From Piliocolobus tephrosceles (taxonomy: Eukaryota > Chordata > Mammalia > Primates > Cercopithecidae), in assembly GCF_002776525.5 (NCBI RefSeq), contig NC_045436.1, positions 157,292,666 through 157,356,665 of the forward strand: a stretch of DNA of 64,000 bases, given 5' to 3'. The position numbers were made by a program, and so were the translations under genes. Shown here one piece after another: positions 24,241 to 34,780 of this stretch. How positions within the stretch are numbered: position 1 is the first letter of the stretch; the number at the start of each line of letters is the position of its first letter. The notes beneath the pieces are model-generated. The model had not been told where the DNA came from. It did not search any database and saw nothing but the letters and a program-made list of their open reading frames with translations.

Positions 24241-24655
24241 ACGATGAGTTCTAACATTTATTCCAAACTTTGTATCCCATGAATTTAAAAAGATAAACAC
24301 TTCTAACAGAGATGTGATTCAGCCTGTGCCTCAGATGATGAGTATAACTTCAGAGTGAATCGTAACATTGTGCAAAATGACATTGCCCTGACTGGCATTA
24401 TCTGTATCAGAAGACAGGTAAGTCCTAAATCTCAAATAATTTTTTAAATATTAACTAATCCATCGCTGGAATAAAACATATTTGGTTTAATGAGGGTATC
24501 TTTCCAGTTGTCATATCTTAAGTGTAATGAAGCAGAAACCAGGTTGCATTTATTGCTTCTGAGGCAATATATAAATGTATACCTAATGTACTCTATATTA
24601 ATAAACGTTCATTTAATTCTACACTTGCTGAGAAAACTGAAATATTTGTTTCAGA
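24241..24655. other. Unassigned stretch
   Basis: No repeat or gene recognised. Confidence 0.5.
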
Positions 24656-24661
24656 ATACAA

Positions 24662-24960
24662 TTTCTTTTTTTCTTTTTTTTGATACGGAGTCTCACTCTA
24701 TGACCCAGGCTGGAGTGCAGTGGCACGATCTCGGCTCACTGCAACCTCCACCTACCGGGTTCACGTCATTCTCCTGCTTCAGCCTCCCGAGTAGCCAGGA
24801 CTACAGGTGCCAACCACCACACCTGGCTAATTTTTTTGTATTTTTAGAGACGGGGTTTCACCATGTTAGCCAGGATGGTCTTGATCTCCTGACCTGGTGA
24901 TCCGCCTGCCTTGGCCTCCCAAAGTGCTGGGATTACAGGCGTGAGTCACCGTGCCCAGCC
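24662..24960 (-). mobile_element. Alu element, S/Y type, full length
   Basis: Minus-strand Alu from its T-rich tail to 'caccgtgcccagcc'. Near-identical flanks 'tacaatttctt' (24657-24667) and 'tacaattgctt' (24961-24971) form the target-site duplication. The open frame reading into it (24490-24900) is an Alu artefact. Confidence 0.95.
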
Positions 24961-24971
24961 TACAATTGCTT

Positions 24972-26719
24972 CTTGAGGTAAGAAAACCCAAACATACTTT
25001 AACAAAAGAGTAAGCTATTTCAGAAGCTGCTGCAAACTCAGCACTGTGCTTTTTTAAATTGACAGTATTTTAAGCCCAAATGGTTGAAATGAATAACAAT
25101 AATATTTCAGTCTCATAAAATCCTGTTACTTATTAAGTCTGCATAGTAAGTAGATGCATAAGAACCTTATAATTCTATGATTTTCATCCTGGGAATATCA
25201 TTTTTTATTTGAATAACTTTTCCCTGAATGCATTTAAAATAAGGAAGATAAGGAGTTTATGTGCAATTACATTATTTTAGAACATACAGTGGTAATTCAT
25301 ATATATTAAATATTTAAGATGCATTGCTATTCAAATATTTTCAAAGGTGTTACAAACCTAATCTCCCCTTCATTTCTCTTTCTATTATCTTTAAATAATC
25401 ATAATAAAGAAGTAAAGTAAGCTAGAATATGGCAGGATATGGCTACTTTTGACATAATAGGCTTTATATAAATATTTTGTTATGGTAGTTTAAATATTTG
25501 AGATTTTAAAATTGTATGATTCCAAAAAACAAAAACACAAGTGAGAAAGAACTCTTTTGTATTTTCAAACAGAGTTATTTTCACATTTGAAATTAGAAAA
25601 TGTTGACATTGTTATCTTAATTTGTATGCAACTATTGGCTAATGTATTAGACATATTTCACATTGAAGAAACCCTATATAATAAGACCACAGTTTTATAT
25701 GATCAGGCACTCACATTGTGTATGGGCAAGTACTCTGATAGGCAAAGAAATATATGTAACTTCCAAGAACAGATACTTGTGCAAGTGAGTTTGTTATTTA
25801 ACTTGTAACTCTTACATCCTCTTATTAAAACAATCTCATTAACCAGAGAATCTTATTCTTAATACAGTCTTCCCTTTTGTGGACATAGACTAGTTGATAC
25901 GTTATCTTATAAGTTTTATTTGGTTATTAAAATTTCCCTACTCATAACTTCTTGTTTTCATCATAAGGCAGAATAAAACCCCAGTATTTTTCTCATTGTT
26001 GATTATGCCGTAATGGTTTTAGAAATAGACTTCCTCTTCTTTCCTGGTCTTTGGAGATCTATTATACAGCAATGTGAAAATAACCAGACATCACAGAAAC
26101 TCACAGGTAGAGCTGTAAACTCTTCCTTTGAAGTCATTACGTGGGGAACAGATGTGATTCATCATCCACATTGGTTAGAGAGAAAGAAGATACTAGACAA
26201 CAAGTCCTGATAAAAGACAAAACTAGAGCCAACCAATTTGTTATAGTGTGAAAGAAACAGATACCAAGAAAAAGAATAGTATTCTTGTCAATTGAGCAGG
26301 GACTGGAAATGGAGGCTCATACTATTCCAACAGTCAACAAAGTAGATTTACTTCTTCATTGAGTATTTTTCAGGCCAAATAATATCACTGAAAAAAAGAT
26401 CTGTACCTTTAGATTTATTTTAAAGTACATCTAAACAGTGCTTAGTCACCGTTTTAGGTAACTCCAGTATAGTGGCTGAAAACATGGATTCAAACAGCCA
26501 CGGTTTGTTCTCTGTCTTTGCCAAATATTAGTAATATACAGTGGCTCATACGAGCTGATTGTTAGTTTCTGTTTCTATTTCTGTGTTCAGTGATCACATT
26601 TGTAGCTTGAAATCAGCCATGATGTGGATATTTACACTGTGGAACCAGGAATATGCTACAAGTCAAGCCTCCTTCTGTTCCAATTTTTGTTATTAAGCAA
26701 GGCAAATCAGGCTCCATAT
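24972..26719. other. Unassigned AT-rich stretch
   Basis: About 1.7 kb without a repeat I can name. The open frames at 25557-25808 and 26013-26210 lack recognisable domains. Confidence 0.5.
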
Positions 26720-26890
26720 CCTGAAGCAAACTGATTCAACTCTTTAACTCTCAGATTATTTCATCTGTAAAATTGATCTAATAAAACTATGTATTTTTAT
26801 AAGAATTATCTTTCATAATGTTTTAAAGTACCTAGTATAGTGACTGCTTCATAGTAAGTACCCCCAAATGGTAGTGTGTCTTTATTATTA
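26720..26890 (+). mobile_element. MIR element
   Basis: 'caactctttaactctcagat', 'tttcatctgtaaaattgatc' and 'gtgactgcttcatagtaagt' follow the MIR core to 3' end. Confidence 0.7.
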
Positions 26891-27040
26891 TGTGTTCACT
26901 AGAAATAAATCTGCCAAAACTGTCTACCTGTAATAGATAATAACATGATGAAAAATCATTATCTAGACAACTGCAAAAATGTATAGACATAGATGCTGGA
27001 ATTCCTTATTGAATGATTGTTAAATGAATTAAAACACCAG

Positions 27041-27377
27041 TGATATGGTTTGGTTGTGTCCCTACTCAAATCTCATCTTGAATTCCCATGTGTTGTGAGA
27101 GGGACCCAACGGGAGGTAATTGAATCAAGGGGGTGGGTCTTTCCCCTGCTGTTCTCATTAGAGTGAATAAGTCTCACTAGATCTGACAGTTTTAAGAATG
27201 GGAGTTTCCCTGCACAAACTCTCTTGCTGCCATCCATGTAAGATGTGACTTGCTCCACCTTGTCTTCCACCATGATTGTGAGGCCTCCCCAGCCATGTGG
27301 AACTGTAAGTCCATTAAACCTCTTTTTTCCCAGTCTCAGGTTTGTCTTTATTAGCAGTGTGAAAATGGACTAATACA
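27041..27377 (+). mobile_element. THE1-type solo LTR (ERVL-MaLR)
   Basis: Well preserved: 'tgatatggtttggttgtgtc' start, 'gaggtaattgaatcaagggg', 'aagtctcactagatctgaca', 'ccaccatgattgtgaggcct', 'aagtccattaaacctctttt', and an end in 'ggactaataca'. Closer to the THE1 consensus than the LTR at 22653-23024. A minus-strand open frame (27073-27273) within it is incidental. The five flanking bases (accag and ataag) match at three positions. Confidence 0.93.
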
Positions 27378-27444
27378 ATAAGTTATGAAAATATCTCAAT
27401 GAACTATCAATTAAATAATAAATAAGTACTTCTGTGGGGGAAGG

Positions 27445-27935
27445 AAAGAATGCAATGCATTCACATTTCCTTCCATAAATATTTAATGACCAGCTACTAT
27501 TGCTGTAACTTTATAGGTGAAAATCTTACTCTCATGGAAGGCACCTTCTGTTCAGTGAGTATGGTCGATGAGCAAGTTAATGAATACAGACACATACAAT
27601 GTCAGATGAGTAAGATAAGGGAATAAAAAGTGACAGGGCAGAAGGGACGGACTACTATATTTAATAGAGTAGAACCAAATCTTCTTTACTAAGGTAACGT
27701 TTGAGTGGTTATGTGAATACAGTTCTTCTTTACTAAGGTAACGTTTGAGTGGTTATGTGAATACAGTGAGAAAGAGTTGAGCCACGCAGGTATTTGGCAG
27801 CAGGGCATTCACCACAGTGGGAGAAATGAAGAACACAGCATGATGCAGGAATACGATGTGCTTCACATATCCCAGAAACAGCAAGGAGGCCAGTGTGACT
27901 AGCAAATGTTCAGAATAGGCTTTTATAAACTGATG
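27445..27935 (-). mobile_element. L2 LINE fragment
   Basis: Reverse-complement L2 text: 'ttccataaatatttaatgac', 'ggtgaaaatcttactctcat', 'gagtggttatgtgaatacag', 'gccacgcaggtatttggcag' and 'caaggaggccagtgtgacta'. It starts near the L2 3' end and carries an internal 44-base tandem duplication. Confidence 0.7.
27681..27768. repeat. 44-bp exact tandem duplication
   Basis: The unit beginning 'cttctttactaaggtaacgt' and ending 'atgtgaatacag' occurs at 27681 and again at 27725. Positions 27681-27723 equal 27725-27767 base for base. It lies inside L2 sequence. Confidence 0.97.
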
Positions 27936-28216
27936 TATGCATTATAAAATTAGTTTATAAATGAATTCAGTTCTTTGTTTCTCAATCATTATCATAAAAT
28001 ATCTCCTCCAAGCTCACCTGAAATCCTAGATGTTGCCTAGTATTTAAGTGTGTATGCTTTGTACAAAATAAACTGGGGATTCAATGCTCAATCTTGTCAC
28101 TTGCTTTGTGACCAGAGGACAATTATTCATCTGTTCTCCTGTTATGTCAGTCAGATATTAATTTGCTTACATTCATATAGTTACTCAATACTTGGTCTTT
28201 TGGTCTGCCAATTTAT

Positions 28217-28247
28217 CGTGTGTTTGTGTGGGTGTGTGTGTATGTGG

Positions 28248-28283
<36 letters not shown>
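28217..28283. repeat. (TG)n microsatellite
   Basis: Imperfect TG repeat becoming a pure TG run of about 16 units toward its 3' end. Confidence 0.96.
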
Positions 28284-28285
<2 letters not shown>

Positions 28286-28639
28286 TTTTTGTTTTGCTTT
28301 GTTTGGCTTTGGTTATACTTTTTCTTTTTCTTATTCCCTCAAATTTCCTGCCTCCCATTGGTTAAAAATTTTTATTTTTTCTTTTGTACTACCATTATTT
28401 TACTGCTATGATCTGACATGACTTGTGAAATAATAAATCCCACAGTACTATTAATAATTACACCTATATGTTTCACAAAACTACTTAAAATTATCTTTTT
28501 CTGATAAATTAATTGGAATGTTTATCTTCCTTCCAAACAAGGAAGAACATTCCCTTTCTTTTTCTCTATTACTGTTTATATAGAATTTATTTACATATTT
28601 TGAAATGTAGAAAGCTACTATTATCTGTTTCTGAGATAT
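28284..28639. other. Unassigned T-rich stretch
   Basis: No family recognised before the L1 3' UTR text begins around 28640; the boundary is uncertain. Confidence 0.45.
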
Positions 28640-28968
28640 TATTTACATACTTGAAATGTGGAAGTATTAAGAGTATAGTTCCTTCAGTTTTTAAAAAATG
28701 TATTTATTCGTGTAAACCCCATCCTTTTTTTCAGGCACAGAGCATTAACATCAAGCTGCAATTTCCTAAAACTCCTTCCTAGTCAATTCCTTGAAGAAAC
28801 CAGTGATCTGATTTTTATCCACATAGCTTACTTTTACCCATTCTTGAACTTTATAAAAATTGAATTACACAGTATTTACTTTTCTATGAATTACTTCTTT
28901 CACTAGTCATAAGGTTTTTAAGACACATTAATGTTCTTGTGTATTCTTTTTTCAAGAATTAATTTCTT

Positions 28969-29273
28969 GGCCGGGCGCGGTGGCTCAAGCCTGTAATCCC
29001 AGCACTTTGGGAGGCCGAGACGGGCAGATCATGAGGTCAGGAGATCGAGACCATCCTGGCTAACACAGTGAAACCTCGTCTCTACTAAAAAATACAAAAA
29101 AACTAGCCGGACGTGGTGGCGGGCGCCTGTAGTCCCAGCTACTGGGGAGGCTGAGGCAGGAGAATGGCATAAACCCAGGAGGCGGAGCTTGCAGTGAGCT
29201 GACATCCGGCCACTGCACTCCAGCCTGGGTGGCAGAGCCAGACTCCATCTCAAAAAAAAAAAAAAAAAAAAGC
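28969..29273 (+). mobile_element. Young AluY, Old World monkey type
   Basis: Full length, from 'ggccgggcgcggtggctcaa' to a pure A tail. It shares the variants seen at 21852-22156: 'gctcaagcctgtaatccc', 'gccgagacgggcagatcatg', 'aactagccggacgtggtggc' and 'gacatccggccactgcactc'. An 11-base duplication 'attaatttctt' occurs at 28958-28968 and 29274-29284. The minus-strand open frames over it are the usual Alu artefacts. Confidence 0.95.
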
Positions 29274-29757
29274 ATTAATTTCTTATTCATATCCACCATA
29301 GTACATCTATTTCCTTGTTAATGAACAGGTGGCAGTTTCCAGTTTGAGAGTATTCTAAAAAAGTCACCATTATATTATTTACATAATAGAGTACAGAGAT
29401 TTTTGCAGACATGTTTTCTTTTATCTTATATAAATATCTAAAAGTATGATTACTGGATTGTAGGGTAGTGTATGTCATGGCTCAGAACACAACACCACAA
29501 AATATGGCATCTTGGAAATTGGAACTCTTCAGAAGCAAGAAAGTCACTCTGACCCTCCTTTGCCATTCTGTGTAATGCAGGATCATTACAAATTTCTCTC
29601 CACTATCACAATTAAAAATAGGTTATAAGATCCTCATTCCAGAACAGTCGTGCCCCATACACAGAGGAAAGAGATGTTACAGACACAGAGATGCAGAAAA
29701 GCTATAAACAGGTTTTTCTGTATTCCTCCGAGTTTATTACCATTAATAGTATTTACC

Positions 29758-30041
29758 AGGTGGGACACGGTGGCTCACGCCTGTAATCCCAGCACTTTGG
29801 GAGGCTGAGGCGGGTAGATTGCCTAAGGTCAAGAGTTCGAGACCAGCCTGGCCAACATGGTGAAACCCTGTCTCTACTAAAAAACAAAAATTAGCTGGCC
29901 ATGGTGGCGGGCGCCTGTAATCTCAGCTACTTGTGAGGCTGAGGCAGGAGAATCACTTGAACCCAGGAGGAAGAGGTTGCAGTGAGCCGAGGCCACACCA
30001 TAGAACTCCAGCCTGGGCAAGAAGAGTGAAACTCTATCTCA
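29758..30041 (+). mobile_element. AluS-like element
   Basis: Plus-strand Alu from 'aggtgggacacggtggctca' to 'gaaactctatctc', with both arms. 'Gtcaagagttcgagaccagcc' and 'gggcgcctgtaatctcagct' mark it. Its A-rich tail has become an AAT array. Confidence 0.94.
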
Positions 30042-30042
30042 A

Positions 30043-30089
<47 letters not shown>

Positions 30090-30099
30090 NNNNNNNNNN

Positions 30100-30149
<50 letters not shown>
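30042..30149. repeat. (AAT)n microsatellite with 10-N gap
   Basis: Pure AAT units on both sides of N at 30090-30099; true length unknown. Ile-, Tyr- and Asn-rich open frames across it are artefacts. Confidence 0.97.
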
Positions 30150-30154
<5 letters not shown>

Positions 30155-30762
30155 ACCATACCATTTTTGTCCAACCACTTTTCTACACAACTATCTACTT
30201 CTTTCATCAGACTTAGCATAAAAGTACATAGTTTTCTCTGGGTCTTTGGGTCTTTTCTTCTGAAGGTTTTCATGTGTAATGTAAAAGTTTGTTACATTAA
30301 TTTGTCATTCTTTTCTCTTGTTAATCTGCATTTTGTTAATCTGTCTTTTGTTATACAGGTGCCAGCCAAGACTCTTGCAATGGTTGAGGAAAATATACTA
30401 CATTTTCTTCCCTACATGTATATTTTACATTTAAAAAAATCATTCAAATGGTTGTGTCAATGTATTTTCTTACTACAAATCTGTAGAAGTTTTAATTTTT
30501 CCATATCCTTGCCAATATTTGTACTGCTGACTTTCTTTTGCTTTTTTTTTTTTTTTCCGTTTCAGTAGGTGTAGATTGGTATTCTATCCTGACTTTAATT
30601 TGAATTTCCTGAAGGCAAATGATGTTGAACACTATTATGTACTTATTGGCCATATGTTTTCTTATATACTCATTTGTAAAACTTCTATTTAAGCCTTTTA
30701 TTTATGTTTGAAACTGATAAAATATTATTATTCTTTATATTCCAGATGCAAACACTTTGTTG

Positions 30763-30836
30763 TTGTTTTTTAACTTTTATTATAGGTCAAGGGTAGATGC
30801 ACAGATTTATTATATAGGTAATGTCATGTCACAGGG
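30763..30836 (-). mobile_element. L1P 3'-end scrap
   Basis: 'taacttttattataggtcaa' and 'gcacagatttattatatagg' match the last 70 bases of a primate L1 in reverse. It is cut off at the MaLR LTR and does not resume beyond 33916. Confidence 0.6.
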
Positions 30837-31222
30837 TGATATGATTTGTCTCTGTGTCCCCATCAAAATTTTATTTTGAATTGCAATCTCCATGTGTCAG
30901 GGGAGAGACCTGGTGGGAGGTGATTGGATGATCGGGGTAAATTTTCCCCTTGCTCATCTCATGATAGTGAGTGAGTTCTCCCAAGATGATAGTTTAAAAG
31001 TGTGTGTCAGTTTCCTGTTCACTTTCACTCTCTCCCATGCTCCGCCATGGTAAGACATGCTTGCTTTCCTTTTCCTGCTTACTATAATTTTAAGTGTCCT
31101 GAGCCCTCCCAGTCATAATTCCTGTTAAACCTATGGAACTGTGAGCCAACTAAACCTCTTGTCTTCATAAATTACCCAGTCTCAGGTAGTTCTGTATAGC
31201 AGTGTGAGAATAAACTAATACA
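30837..31222 (+). mobile_element. MST-type LTR (ERVL-MaLR), forward
   Basis: 'tgatatgatttgtctctgtg' start, 'gagacctggtgggaggtgat', 'tgagtgagttctcccaagat', 'ctaaacctcttgtcttcata' and an 'aactaataca' end. It is the upstream LTR of the forward half of an inverted MaLR pair. Clearly diverged from the reverse-strand LTR at 33541-33916. Confidence 0.87.
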
Positions 31223-32612
31223 GAAAATTAATACTAGGAAACTGGGATACTGGTATCAAGACACCAGAAAATGTGGAACTGACTTTGGAACTGAGTAGTG
31301 GGCAGAAGTTGAGATACTTTGGAAGGTTCATAAGAGGAAAGGAAGATGTGGGAAAGTTTGAAACTTCCAAGGACTTTTTCAGTGGTTTTGACCAAAATGC
31401 TGATAGTGATATGGACAATAAGAGGCTGAGGTGGTCTCAGACTGAGATGAGGAACTTGTTGGGAACTGGAATAAAGGTCACTCTTGCTATGCCACATAAA
31501 AGAGACCGGTGGCATTGTGTTCCTGCTCTAGGGATCTATGGAACTTTGAACTTTAGAGAGATGCTTTAGGGCATCTGGTAGAAGAAATTTCTAAACAGCA
31601 AAGTATTCAAGATTTGGTCTGGTTTCTTCTAACAGTGTACAGTCATTGGCATTCACAAAGAGATGATCTGAAATTGGGACTTATGTTTTTAAAAAGGGAA
31701 GTAGAGCATAGAAGTTTGGAAAATTTGCAGCCTGATCATGTGGTAGAAAACAAAACCTCATTTTCTGGGAAAAAATTCAGGCTGGCTGCAGAAATTTGCC
31801 TAAGTAAAAAGGAACCAAATATTAACTGCCAAGACAATGAGGAAAATGTCTACAGGGCATGTCAAAGACATTTGGGGAAGCCCCTCCCATCACAGGTCGA
31901 GGGGTCTATCATATTAAAATGGTTTGGTGGGTCAAGCCCAGGGCCCAGCTGCCCTGTGAAGCCTAGAGACATAGTGCCCTGCATCCCAGCCATTCCAGCT
32001 CCAGCCATAGATAAAACAAGCAAAAGTACACATCAGGCCATTGTCTCAGAGGGTGCAAGCCCCAAGTCTTGGTGGCTACCACATGGTGTCAGTCCTGTGA
32101 GGATGCAGAAGGCAAGAGTTGAGGTTTGGGAACCCGTGCCTAGACTTCAGATGATGTATGGAAATGCAGGGATGTCCAGGTAGAAGTCTGCTGTAGGGGT
32201 AGAATCCTCATGGAGAGCCTCTGCTAGGGCAGTGCAGAGAGGGAATATGGTGTTGAAACCCCCATCCGGAGTGCCCACTGGGGTACTTCCTAGTGAAGCT
32301 GTGAGAATAGGGCAACTGTTTTTTAGACCACATAATGGAAGATCAACTAATAGTTTGCACTGTGCATCCAGAAAAGCCACACACACTCAATGCTATGAAA
32401 GCCGCCATGGGGTTGCACCCTACAGAGCCACAGAGGCAAAGCTTCCCAAGACCTTGGGAGTCCACCCCTTCCATTAGCATGCCCTGGATATGAGACATGG
32501 AGTAAAAGGACATCATTTTGGAGCTCTAATATTTAATGACTGCCCTTCTGGGTTTTGAATTTGCATGGGGCCTGTAGCCACATTTTTGGCCAATTTATCT
32601 CATTTGGAATGG
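31223..32612 (+). mobile_element. MaLR internal region (MST/THE1-int), forward half
   Basis: Directly follows the forward LTR. Landmarks in MaLR-internal order: 'aactgggatactggtatcaa', 'tggaactgactttggaactg', 'gttttgaccaaaatgctgat', 'gggaagcccctcccatcaca', 'ggaaatgcagggatgtccag', 'gagacatggagtaaaaggac' and 'atggggcctgtagccacatt'. MaLR internal regions are known to encode no functional protein, and the open frames here (31273-31569, 31614-32183) are chance survivals. At about 32612 the text flips to the reverse strand. Confidence 0.85.
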
Positions 32613-33540
32613 GAGCACTTCCATGAAGTTCTCCATAAGGACTCCACCTCTGCAGCAAACTTCCGCCTGGGCACCCAAGCATTTCCATACATCCTCTGAA
32701 ATCTAGGCAAAGGTCCCCAAAACTCAATTCTTGACTTCTGTGTATCCACAGGCTCAACACCATATGAAAGCCACCAAAAATTGGGGCTTGTACTCTCTGA
32801 ATTAATGGCCCAAAGTGTACCTGGACCCTTTTAGCCATGGCCAGAGCTGAAGCAACTGAAACATGGGGCACCACATCCTGAGGCTGCTCAGAGAAAGGTG
32901 ACCCTGAGCCTCGACCAAAAAAGCATTTTTCCCTCCTGGGCCTCTGGGCCTACGAGGGGGAAGGCTGCTGGGGAGTTCTCTGTCATGCCCTGGAGACATT
33001 TCCCCATTATCTTAGTGATTAATATTTGGCTTCTCATTATTTATGCCAATATCTGTAGCCAGCTTAAAATTTTCCCCAGAAAATGTGTTTTTGTTTTCTA
33101 TCGAAGGCAGGCTGAAAAATTTCCAAGCTTTTATGTGCTCCTTTCTTTGAATGTTTTGCTGCTTAGAAATTTTTTTCCACCAGATACCCTAAATTATCTC
33201 TTCCAGCTTCAAAGTTCCATAGATCTCTAGGGTAGGGGCAAAATGCTGCCAGTCTCTTTGCTAAAGCATAGCAAGGGTGACCTTTACTCACGTTTCCAGG
33301 AAGTTGCTCATCTCCATCTGAGACCACCTCAGCCTGGACTTCATAGTCCTTATCACTATCAGCATTTTGGTCAAAACCAATCAACATGTCTCTAGGAAGT
33401 TCCAAACTTTCTCAGATTTTCCTGGCTTCTTTTAAGTCCTCCAGTTGTACCAATCTCTGCCTGTTACCCGGTTCTAAAGGCATTTCCACATTCTTGGGCA
33501 TTCTAACAGCAGCGCCCCACTCTCTGTGATACCTTTTTAC
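32613..33540 (-). mobile_element. MaLR internal region, reverse half
   Basis: The same internal sequence read from the other strand: 'ccaagcatttccatacatcc', 'aactcaattcttgacttctg', 'tgccctggagacatttcccc', 'ccatagatctctagggtagg' and 'cagcattttggtcaaaacca'. It therefore duplicates, in reverse orientation, part of what lies at 31223-32400. It runs into a reverse LTR at 33541. No 3' LTR of either half is present at the junction. Confidence 0.85.
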
Positions 33541-33916
33541 TGTATTAGTTTGTTTTCATGCTACCGACAAAGAAATACCCAAGGCTGGGAAATTTATAAA
33601 GAAAAGAGGCTTAATTGACTCACAGTTCTGCATTGCAGGGGAAGTCTCAGGAAACTTACAATCGTGGTGGAAGTTAAAGGAGAAGCAGGCATCTTCTCCA
33701 CAGAGTGACAGGACAGAACAAGAATGAGTGCCAGCAGGGGAAATGCCAGATGCTTATAAAACAGTCAGATCTCATGAGAAATCACTACTAGGAAAACAGC
33801 CTGGGGGAATCTGCCCCATCAATTACCATCCATCTAGTCCCTCCCAAAACATGTGGGGACTATGGGAATTACAATTTAAAATGAGATTTGGGTGGGGACA
33901 CAGCTAAACTATATCA
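33541..33916 (-). mobile_element. MST-type LTR (ERVL-MaLR), reverse
   Basis: Starts 'tgtattagtttgttttcatg', has 'ctgggaaatttataaagaaa', 'gtctcaggaaacttacaatc' and 'atgagatttgggtggggaca', and ends 'aactatatca'. It is the 5' LTR of the reverse half. The five bases beyond it (gatga) do not match those before the forward LTR (caggg). Confidence 0.9.
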
Positions 33917-34766
33917 GATGATCATAATTTGATAGTGTATAATTTGTTGAATTGAACTGATTTTTTTTATTTCTGTTTTTTTAAACCCAACATTGATGAG
34001 GTGTTCATGTTTTATTATTTTTGTTTGGGTTTTCTGATTTGAAATACATTATTGGGTAATTTGTAAGAATCTATTAGTAGTATATATTCTTTGTATATCT
34101 GAAAATTTCATGTAATAGTCTTGTCTGAATCATATGTTCAATGGCTAGGAAATTTTATGTTGAAAGTTATTTGTTTTATAGTAATTTTACTGTAATAATT
34201 TTATTTTCAATAATATTTTTATTCCTTTTCATGTATATTTTCTCTTTAGTTGGGTTTTAGAGATTTTTCTTTAACCTTAACATGTTTCTGTCCCATTATA
34301 TACTCAGTATAAAGTCAGTGCACTAAGACAATTCATGTACTTCTTTAATTCAACAATAGTTTCAGTTATATTTCCCTGAATGTTATCCCTGTCATTCTAT
34401 TAGGAAACTATTAAAAATTTCTTCAGTGTTATCTATGCTTGTAAATTTATTCTTCATATTTTTAATTTTTTCATTTCCCTATTTATTTTATTGTTCTCCT
34501 AAAGATATTTCTCTTGAGTTAAAATCTAATTATTTAATTATCTAATCTATTTTTTAGGTTATTTTACATTCTTTAAGTTATTTTAAAATAAACAATTAAG
34601 TTATTGAATGTCATCACCCTATTGTGTTATCAAATAGGTGGTCTTCCCTACACTTTTTTATTGATAAATTCTTCAGTGCTGTTTTCCAATTTAGAAATCC
34701 AATCTAACCATACATAGGTTTACTATTATTCCACCTGTTGTGTATACTTTATATTTCAATGCATGT
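33917..34766. other. Unassigned AT-rich stretch
   Basis: Very AT-rich, no family named. It is continuous with 37728 onward, since the L1 between them inserted with a perfect target-site duplication. Confidence 0.5.
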
Positions 34767-34780
34767 ATATATTTTCTTTT

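Larger units (their letters stand above)
29466..30398 (+). mobile_element. Probable ERV1-type solo LTR, split by AluS
   Basis: The two flanks of the AluS and AAT repeat (29466-29757 and 30150-30398) are not L1, although L1 text of one element stops at about 29465 and resumes at about 30399. The right part has 'ttttctctgggtctttgggt', 'cttctgaaggttttcatgtg', 'ttctcttgttaatctgcatt' and 'taatctgtcttttgttatac', the kind of R/U5-like ending seen in several primate class I LTRs. I cannot name the family, and the exact ends are uncertain. Confidence 0.45.
28640..30762 (-). mobile_element. Ancient L1 (L1M), 3' UTR and ORF2 end, split
   Basis: Pieces at 28640-28968, 29285-29465 and 30399-30762 are collinear on the minus strand. 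The first has the 3' UTR ('ccagtgatctgatttttatc', 'ggttttta'-type ends). The second has 'aacaggtggcagtttccagt' and 'ctaaaagtatgattactgga'. The third has 'ccatatccttgccaatattt', 'taatttgaatttcctgaagg' and 'acttattggccatatgtttt', all in normal L1 order. It is interrupted by an AluY and by a probable ERV LTR. Confidence 0.7.

Noticed and set aside
24490..24900. 136-codon open frame
   Set aside because: The second half is Alu translation and the first half has no domain.
29933..30568. 211-codon open frame
   Set aside because: It runs from Alu sequence through the AAT array and N into LTR/L1 text. The Ile run is the microsatellite.
31614..32183. 189-codon open frame that looked like a possible exon
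   Set aside because: It lies wholly in MaLR internal sequence, a family known to have no functional coding capacity, and related text recurs at 32.7-33.4 kb and 55.9-57.5 kb.
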